From contig JAYRWN010000460.1 in assembly GCA_041917975.1 (NCBI GenBank), positions 1 to 18,251 of the forward strand: a DNA stretch of 18,251 nucleotides, read 5' to 3'. The notes beneath the pieces were generated by a model, which was not told the DNA's origin, did not search any database, and was given only the letters and a program-made list of their open reading frames with translations. The position numbers were made by a program, and so were the translations under genes. The stretch comes from JAYRWN01 sp041917975. GTDB taxonomy: Bacteria > Bacteroidota > Bacteroidia > Chitinophagales > Saprospiraceae. Positions 13,595-18,251 of this stretch are shown in pieces; positions within the stretch are counted from its first letter, which is position 1; each line of letters begins with the position of its first letter.

Positions 13595-14227
13595 ATGAAA
13601 AAATTGGTACTCAAAAAATTAGATTTCAGCAAACAGGATGGTTTGATCCCAGCGGTCATCCAGGATCACATGACCCATAAGGTGTTGATGCTGGGATACA
13701 TGAATGCCGAGGCGTTAAAAAAAACCGAGGAAGAGGGTTTGGTAACTTTTTACAGCCGCTCTAAAAACCGGCTTTGGACTAAAGGAGAGACCAGTCAAAA
13801 TTATTTATATGTTCAGGAAATCTTGGTGGACTGTGATCAGGATACTGTATTAATCAAAGTTAATCCTGCCGGGCCGGTATGCCATACCGGTGCGGATACG
13901 TGTTTTGGAGAAACGAATCATCCGGCCAACTTTATGTCCGCTTTAACCAAAATAATCAAGGAACGGCGCCTGGAGTCTCCCGAAAAAAGTTATACCGCCG
14001 GGCTGTTTGCCAAAGGTTTAAATAAAATAGCCCAAAAAGTAGGCGAAGAAGCAATAGAATTGGTGATTGAAGCGAAGGATGATGACCGCCGGTTATTCAT
14101 TGGCGAAGCCGCAGACCTTTTGTTCCATTTGCTGGTGCTTTTTGAAGCGAAACGCATCGATCTGTCCGAGGTGGAAGCGGAACTTCATCACCGGCATCTT
14201 AAAAAAACCACCAAATCGGGTGCTTAG
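13595..14227 (+). CDS. hisI: Bifunctional phosphoribosyl-AMP cyclohydrolase / phosphoribosyl-ATP pyrophosphatase HisIE
   Basis: Fused enzyme for steps two and three. The C-terminal HisE part hydrolyses PR-ATP to PR-AMP and the N-terminal HisI part opens the adenine ring. HisI covers about 1-108: VLMLGYMNAEAL, TFYSRSKNRLWTKGETS, and the zinc cysteines Cys80 (VDCDQDT), Cys96 and Cys103 (PVCHTGADTCF). HisE covers about 113-205, with SYTAGLFAKGLNKIAQKVGEE and the metal-binding acidic run GEAADLLFHLLVL. The frame extends upstream to a TTG at 13568 inside hisF. The ATG at 13595, 10 nt after the hisF stop, gives the 210 residues expected of the family. Last gene of the operon; no clear terminator hairpin follows. 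Confidence 0.96.
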   Translation: MKKLVLKKLDFSKQDGLIPAVIQDHMTHKVLMLGYMNAEALKKTEEEGLVTFYSRSKNRLWTKGETSQNYLYVQEILVDCDQDTVLIKVNPAGPVCHTGADTCFGETNHPANFMSALTKIIKERRLESPEKSYTAGLFAKGLNKIAQKVGEEAIELVIEAKDDDRRLFIGEAADLLFHLLVLFEAKRIDLSEVEAELHHRHLKKTTKSGA

Positions 14228-14332
14228 TCTCACAATTTTTTAATGACCTCCTCTTAAAAATAAAGCCCTAATCAATAATAAGATATTCTAATATATATAT
14301 TTTTTCCCTATATTTAGGCATAATTATATTTA

Positions 14333-14824
14333 ATGACTTTTGTAGCCTATATGACCTCGCCAGTGGGCTTCCTGGAATTAAAAGCAAGCGGTATAGGGTT
14401 ACAGAGTATTAGCCTTAAGGATGGGCAGACGCCTTTGGAACCCATAGAACTGAACGAACAATTGCAAGCCGCGATCACCCAGCTGGAAGAATATTTTAAT
14501 GGCCGGCGGAAAATATTTAACCTGGATTTTGATTTTCATGGAGCACCGGTATTTTATCAGGAAGTTTGGCGTACCATGCTTCTGATACCTTACGGAAAAA
14601 CCAGAAGCTACTCAGATATAGCATTACGCTTGGGCCAGCCGGAAGCCATGAGGGCGGTGGGACAAGCTTGCCATAAGAACCCGCTTCCCATAATTATACC
14701 CTGTCATCGGGTCATCGGTAAACATGGCGAATTGGGGGGCTATGCTTATGGATTGAAGATGAAGCTGCAGCTTTTGCATGCTGAAAATCCATCCAAATTC
14801 ACTGAACAAGGCGTCTTATTTTAA
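14333..14824 (+). CDS. ogt: Methylated-DNA--protein-cysteine methyltransferase (Ogt/MGMT type)
   Basis: A 163-residue suicide repair protein that takes the methyl group from O6-methylguanine onto its own cysteine. The active-site motif IIIPCHRVIG holds Cys124. The DNA-binding helix-turn-helix region reads FYQEVWRTMLLIPYGKTRSYSDIA, and the arginine finger region reads AMRAVGQACHKNP with Asn116. GELGGYAYGLKMKLQLLHAE closes the domain. It is of the short Ogt type without the Ada regulatory domain. It stands 105 nt after hisIE in an AT-rich gap, where TATATTTA (14309-14316) matches the -7 motif at five of its six fixed positions, so it probably has its own promoter. The symbol is by similarity; it could equally be named mgmt. 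Confidence 0.92.
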   Translation: MTFVAYMTSPVGFLELKASGIGLQSISLKDGQTPLEPIELNEQLQAAITQLEEYFNGRRKIFNLDFDFHGAPVFYQEVWRTMLLIPYGKTRSYSDIALRLGQPEAMRAVGQACHKNPLPIIIPCHRVIGKHGELGGYAYGLKMKLQLLHAENPSKFTEQGVLF

Positions 14825-14878
14825 CCGGTCTGGTATATTTCTTGCTCTATACTTTGAGTTCACTACCTCGCTCAGGTT

Positions 14879-16087
14879 ATGCGATTATGCTCCTTATTTG
14901 TCCTAAGTTTATTTTTTTTCATTTCTAAACTGGAAGGCCAATGCCAGCGCCAGCTCGCCTTGAATAAGTTCCGTACGAATTATCTGGCTAATCAACTTAC
15001 GCTCGCAGAGGTGAATTGGACTGGAGATATCAGCATGTGTAAATCTGGGGAAATCTCTAGATCAGCCGAGGCCAAAACCCTGAAAATGATCCATTATTTT
15101 CGGGAATTATGTGGTCTTCCAGCAGCTATAGAATGGGACACAGTTTACAATCGCAAAGCCCAAGAAGCGGCTTTGATGATGTTGGTTAACAATGACCTAA
15201 GCCATGATCCTCCCGCCACCTGGATGTGTTATACCGATGCCGGTAAAGAAGGTGCCAGCAAATCCAATCTAGCTCTGGGGTATCATACGACCCAAGCCAT
15301 CACTGCTTACATGGCGGATTATGGAGAATCAAACTATGCTGTCGGGCACCGTCGCTGGATACTATTTCCCCGTGCAAAATATTTTGGGCTGGGTTCTACT
15401 TCTCGTTCTCAAGCGTTGTGGGTCATTGGCCGCACCGGTACTGACCCTAAACCCGCTTTTGTTGCTTATCCCGCGCCTGGCTTTTTCCCCAAGCCACTTG
15501 TTTATCCGCGCTGGTCATTCAGTAAAGATGGGGCTGATTTTTCACAGGCCACAGTGAACATGACGGATGGTAGCCATCAGTCTTTAGCCCTGAAAATATT
15601 GCCCATTGAAAAAGGTTTTGGTTCCAATACCTTGGTGTGGGAGCCGGTTATCCCTGGGGTTTGGTTAAGTGACCAGGTGGATCGGAAAATAACGGTGACC
15701 CTAGACAATGTGATGGCTGGAGGTCAAAGTCTAAGTTATTCCTATGAAGTGAATATTATAGCTATCCGCGATCAGCCCACCTGTGAGGCTGGATATATCT
15801 ACGATGGATGTCAATGCTCATCCACCATTACTACCAGCAAGGACCAGGAAATTAGCGGACCTCAAATCAGATTGTTGGGCAATCCGGTTGGCAACAGGTT
15901 ACACATAGAGGGGATACCGGAGCGATCATCCTTGGTGGAGATCCGCACGTTAGCCGGACAGCTGGTTTGGCAGTTTAGACCCCTGTCCTCTTCTCTGGAT
16001 AATCCACTTTATATTCCTTCGGGTGTTTATATTTTACTGGTTCATTCTCACCACCATATTTTCCATGTTCGGTTTATTAAAATGTAA
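14879..16087 (+). CDS. Secreted CAP-domain protein with T9SS C-terminal sorting domain
   Basis: A 402-residue exported protein. Residues 1-20 form a signal peptide (LFVLSLFFFISKLEG). A CAP/SCP-PR1-like domain spans about 68-165: MIHYFRELCGLPAAIEWD, AAALMMLVNNDLSHDP-like text at 97-111, then YAVGHRRWILFP at 153-164, a strong bacterial CAP hallmark. A beta-rich region of unknown type follows (about 190-297), then a Cys-containing linker (CEAGYIYDGCQC, 302-313). The tail (about 328-402) reads IRLLGNPVGNRLHIEG, VEIRTLAGQLVWQ and PSGVYILLVHS, the T9SS type A sorting domain. The protein should therefore be exported by Sec and released or anchored at the surface by the type IX system. No enzymatic role is proven for most bacterial CAP proteins. 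Confidence 0.85.
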   Translation: MRLCSLFVLSLFFFISKLEGQCQRQLALNKFRTNYLANQLTLAEVNWTGDISMCKSGEISRSAEAKTLKMIHYFRELCGLPAAIEWDTVYNRKAQEAALMMLVNNDLSHDPPATWMCYTDAGKEGASKSNLALGYHTTQAITAYMADYGESNYAVGHRRWILFPRAKYFGLGSTSRSQALWVIGRTGTDPKPAFVAYPAPGFFPKPLVYPRWSFSKDGADFSQATVNMTDGSHQSLALKILPIEKGFGSNTLVWEPVIPGVWLSDQVDRKITVTLDNVMAGGQSLSYSYEVNIIAIRDQPTCEAGYIYDGCQCSSTITTSKDQEISGPQIRLLGNPVGNRLHIEGIPERSSLVEIRTLAGQLVWQFRPLSSSLDNPLYIPSGVYILLVHSHHHIFHVRFIKM

Positions 16088-16121
16088 TACTGACCTATTG
16101 GAAAATTGATATTTTTAGGCC

Positions 16122-16595
16122 ATGAGAAAATTTTGTCTGCTGATTATTCCGTTGCTCGCGATGAGCATGGCTTGTAAAAATAAATCCCAAACACCCGCCA
16201 AACCGGTCACGAAACATTGGTTGGAAGGACTTTGGAAGGCTAATGTGCCCGAAGGATTCGCCGAATATGCCTGGACACATCCTTATTATGGCCAGTGGGA
16301 CATGCAATGTAAAATCATTCCAGTAACCGGTGAACCCTATGCCGGAGAACGTATGGAAATCCGCAAAGTAGAAGGCGGATACAAGTTGACCATCTTTATG
16401 GGTAACCAGACCCAGGAATTAATGTCCAAATCCGCAGATGAAGCCGGATTTGATTTTGAAAACGAACAAAATGCTCTTATCAGCACAGTGCGTATCATCC
16501 GAGAATCAGACCAGAATTATCGCCAGGTGATGTATAAAAAAGCGGTAGGAGATCAACGTGAAATGCGTACCTACTCGTTTACCCGCGTGCAATGA
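16122..16595 (+). CDS. Small lipoprotein of unknown function
   Basis: A 157-residue protein with a lipoprotein signal peptide: MRKFCLLIIPLLAMSMACKN, lipobox SMAC with Cys18. The mature part begins with a short Lys/Thr/Pro-rich spacer. It then forms what looks like a small lipocalin-like beta domain, with GLWKAN near the start, repeated alternating strands (MEIRKVEGGYKLTIFMGNQ), and QVMYKK and YSFTRVQ at the end. I do not recognise the family. It follows the CAP protein gene by 34 nt on the same strand and could be its operon partner. Its TGA is directly next to the stop of the converging MscS gene, with no base between them. Confidence 0.7.
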   Translation: MRKFCLLIIPLLAMSMACKNKSQTPAKPVTKHWLEGLWKANVPEGFAEYAWTHPYYGQWDMQCKIIPVTGEPYAGERMEIRKVEGGYKLTIFMGNQTQELMSKSADEAGFDFENEQNALISTVRIIRESDQNYRQVMYKKAVGDQREMRTYSFTRVQ

Positions 16596-18215
16596 TTAAA
16601 TTTTACGCGATTTTTGTAAGGACGTGTTGATGATTTTATCCAGTTCCTGAGCGGTCTTATTCATATGAGGTGTGAGGGCTGCATACCCGGGCTGTTGTTC
16701 AATGTGTACGGTTTGGGTGGGGAATGCAAACCTGATGCCTAAATCATCTGCTAGAGTGAGGATAGACCATAACACTTCCTCCCGCACCTCTAGCTCCTCT
16801 GTAAAAATATTGGTATCAATATAAGCTCTAAACATGATTATCAAGGCACTATCTCTCAGGTCCCGAAGGTAGACATGGTAAGTTTCATGATCTAATTTTG
16901 GATGATCAGCGATGATGGAAATTAATCCGGTTTTGTATTTTTGCAGATATAGAACCGGAGTGTCATAGGTGATCGCTAATTGAAGATCAATGATACGTTG
17001 AGGCCTAACACCCAGATTGTTGACGGAAATATTGGCCAAATTACCGTTGGGTATAGCGATAAGGGAAGTATTGGCTGTACGGATGCGGGTGGTGCGAAAA
17101 CCCACTTCTTCAATGGTGCCCTCCTGTCCCTCCACCTGCACAAAATCGCCAATCTGAAAGGGTCGGTCTATAAAAATCATCAGGGAACCCAGCAAATTTT
17201 TTACTGTATCTTGGGCTGCCAGTGCTAGGATTAAACCACCGATGGACAAACCGGCAATCAAAGCGGTAACATTTACGTCCAGGAGCTTGAGGATATAAAA
17301 AAAAGCCGTAACACCCAAAGCTATTTTTACCAACATTTTAATAATAGGGACGATTTGTTCATCCATCCTGTTAGCGGTTTTTAAGGCCAGTTCATACAGG
17401 TGTTTGAAGACGATAGTGGTAAAACGCAGGGCCAGACCTAAAAATAAGATCACCTTCAATATGGCTAAGAAAGTGATCAGATAACTGGATGTATTAACTT
17501 TAAATTGTAAATACGGCAACACCGCTTGAATAATCTGCAGGATGATCAAAAAACTGATTAGGCGGGCAACTTTCCAGGTTTCCCGTTTATCGATATCCCA
17601 ACCACGGAGCCTGGTTTTGGCCAGGATGGCCAGCAGCCAATGAAATAAAAAATAAAAAATAAAATAAATAACAAAGACTACCAGGGTGAGTAACACCAGG
17701 CCTAAATATTGCCATGCTTGCAGCCCCAGAAACGCCCGGTTTATGTGTACCGGCATAAGACGAATAAGAAAATCGGAACCTAAGGGAAATATTTCATTCA
17801 TAAGTGTTGGCATCCTGTCCACCGTATGTTGACTATAAACCCAGACCGAGTCCAATTTCTCCAGGTAGATATCCGGTAATTCGCGGGGAAAGATGACAAA
17901 GGTGTGCGTGTAAGTCAACGTGTCCAAATAATCAGATTGTCTGGGTATTCGGTTTGGATCAAGCCTTAATCCTTTGGCCGCAAAGATGTTTTTTAATTGC
18001 TGTGCCAGGCGGGAGGCGGTAGCAGCATTCAGTTGCGTTGAGAAACAAAGGCGAATATCTACCTCCGCCTGGCCGGGCTGGTAATTTAGATGCGTGGTGA
18101 TGGTCTGAAAAGGAGACATGTTGCCAGGGGGCACACCTTTGTATCCCTGCGCGATGGTTAAAAAGGGTACTAGTAACCCAATTACATATAACAGTATTTT
18201 TTTATACATTTGCAT
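16596..18215 (-). CDS. MscS-family mechanosensitive channel with exported N-terminal domain
   Basis: A 539-residue inner-membrane protein. Residues 1-22 are a signal peptide (ILLYVIGLLVPFLTIA), followed by a soluble, probably periplasmic domain to about residue 160. Four or five hydrophobic helices follow at about 168-195, 216-236, 246-268 and 291-312. The pore helix and family signature come next: LDVNVTALIAGLSIGGLILALAAQDTVKNLLGSL (about 312-345), then IFIDRPFQIGDFV. The beta domain (about 350-400) includes GTIEEVGFRTTRIRT and IPNGNLANISVNN, and an alpha/beta cytoplasmic domain ends near 510. This is the MscS channel core that opens under membrane tension to release solutes. It is longer than E. 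coli MscS because of the N-terminal extension. Starts at ATG 18215 or, two codons on, at 18209. Confidence 0.9.
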   Translation of the reverse strand: MQMYKKILLYVIGLLVPFLTIAQGYKGVPPGNMSPFQTITTHLNYQPGQAEVDIRLCFSTQLNAATASRLAQQLKNIFAAKGLRLDPNRIPRQSDYLDTLTYTHTFVIFPRELPDIYLEKLDSVWVYSQHTVDRMPTLMNEIFPLGSDFLIRLMPVHINRAFLGLQAWQYLGLVLLTLVVFVIYFIFYFLFHWLLAILAKTRLRGWDIDKRETWKVARLISFLIILQIIQAVLPYLQFKVNTSSYLITFLAILKVILFLGLALRFTTIVFKHLYELALKTANRMDEQIVPIIKMLVKIALGVTAFFYILKLLDVNVTALIAGLSIGGLILALAAQDTVKNLLGSLMIFIDRPFQIGDFVQVEGQEGTIEEVGFRTTRIRTANTSLIAIPNGNLANISVNNLGVRPQRIIDLQLAITYDTPVLYLQKYKTGLISIIADHPKLDHETYHVYLRDLRDSALIIMFRAYIDTNIFTEELEVREEVLWSILTLADDLGIRFAFPTQTVHIEQQPGYAALTPHMNKTAQELDKIINTSLQKSRKI

Positions 18216-18225
18216 ATGGCCACAG

Positions 18226-18233
18226 CAAATATA
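18226..18233 (-). promoter_or_regulatory. -7 promoter element TATATTTG for the MscS gene
   Basis: The complement of 18226-18233 is an exact TAnnTTTG match. Its G is only 10 nt upstream of the first ATG, predicting a leader of about 3-7 nt. Any -33 element would fall near or beyond the window edge. Confidence 0.5.
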
Positions 18234-18251
18234 CTAAATGGCTTGGACTGG

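Noticed and set aside
1..18251. Mobile element, prophage or CRISPR array
   Set aside because: No transposase, integrase, terminal repeats or regularly spaced repeats were seen. The tRNA genes show no adjacent integrase or duplicated 3' end typical of an island.

Overview
This window comes from a member of the phylum Bacteroidota, possibly a Saprospira/Chitinophaga-like lineage, though the class is only a guess. The reasons are: several TAnnTTTG promoter motifs of the Bacteroidota primary sigma factor, no Shine-Dalgarno-like sequence ahead of most starts, tRNA genes that do not encode CCA, a secreted protein with a type IX secretion (T9SS) sorting domain, and phylum-typical lipoproteins and TPR proteins. 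The window is gene-dense chromosomal sequence. I saw no mobile element, phage gene or CRISPR array, and no gene-free stretch longer than about 300 bases.

Layout. Positions 1-708 (minus): the start of a DoxX-like membrane protein cut by the window edge, preceded by a GNAT acetyltransferase. 835-2343 (plus): an exported TPR protein. 2450-2559: tRNA-Met(CAT) with a strong bidirectional terminator. 2629-3891 (minus): a dodecin and a TPR lipoprotein. 4021-5235 (plus): a secreted protein of unknown function. 5318-6856 (plus): a DUF2062 membrane protein and an extended SDR (NAD-dependent epimerase-like). 6918-14227 (plus): tRNA-Phe, a his leader and attenuator, and the complete histidine operon hisG-D-C-B-H-A-F-IE. 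14333-16595 (plus): an O6-methylguanine-DNA methyltransferase, a CAP-domain protein with a T9SS tail, and a small lipoprotein. 16596-18215 (minus): an MscS-family channel with an N-terminal exported domain.

The most interesting part is 6918-7204. A tRNA-Phe gene ends only 13 nt before the ATG of a 22-codon reading frame holding five consecutive His codons. That frame is followed by a strong intrinsic terminator and then hisG. A segment inside the leader ORF (7102-7112) can pair over 11 bp with the loop and inner 5' arm of the terminator, which gives a textbook transcription-attenuation switch. No room exists for a separate promoter between the tRNA and the leader peptide. The simplest reading is therefore that tRNA-Phe and the his operon share one promoter (TAAATTTG at 6918-6925), with the attenuator serving both as the tRNA terminator and as the histidine-responsive gate.

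The eight his genes encode the complete ten-step route from PRPP and ATP to histidine. HisB and HisIE are bifunctional fusions. Six of the seven gene junctions overlap (1-11 nt), so translation is probably coupled through the whole operon.
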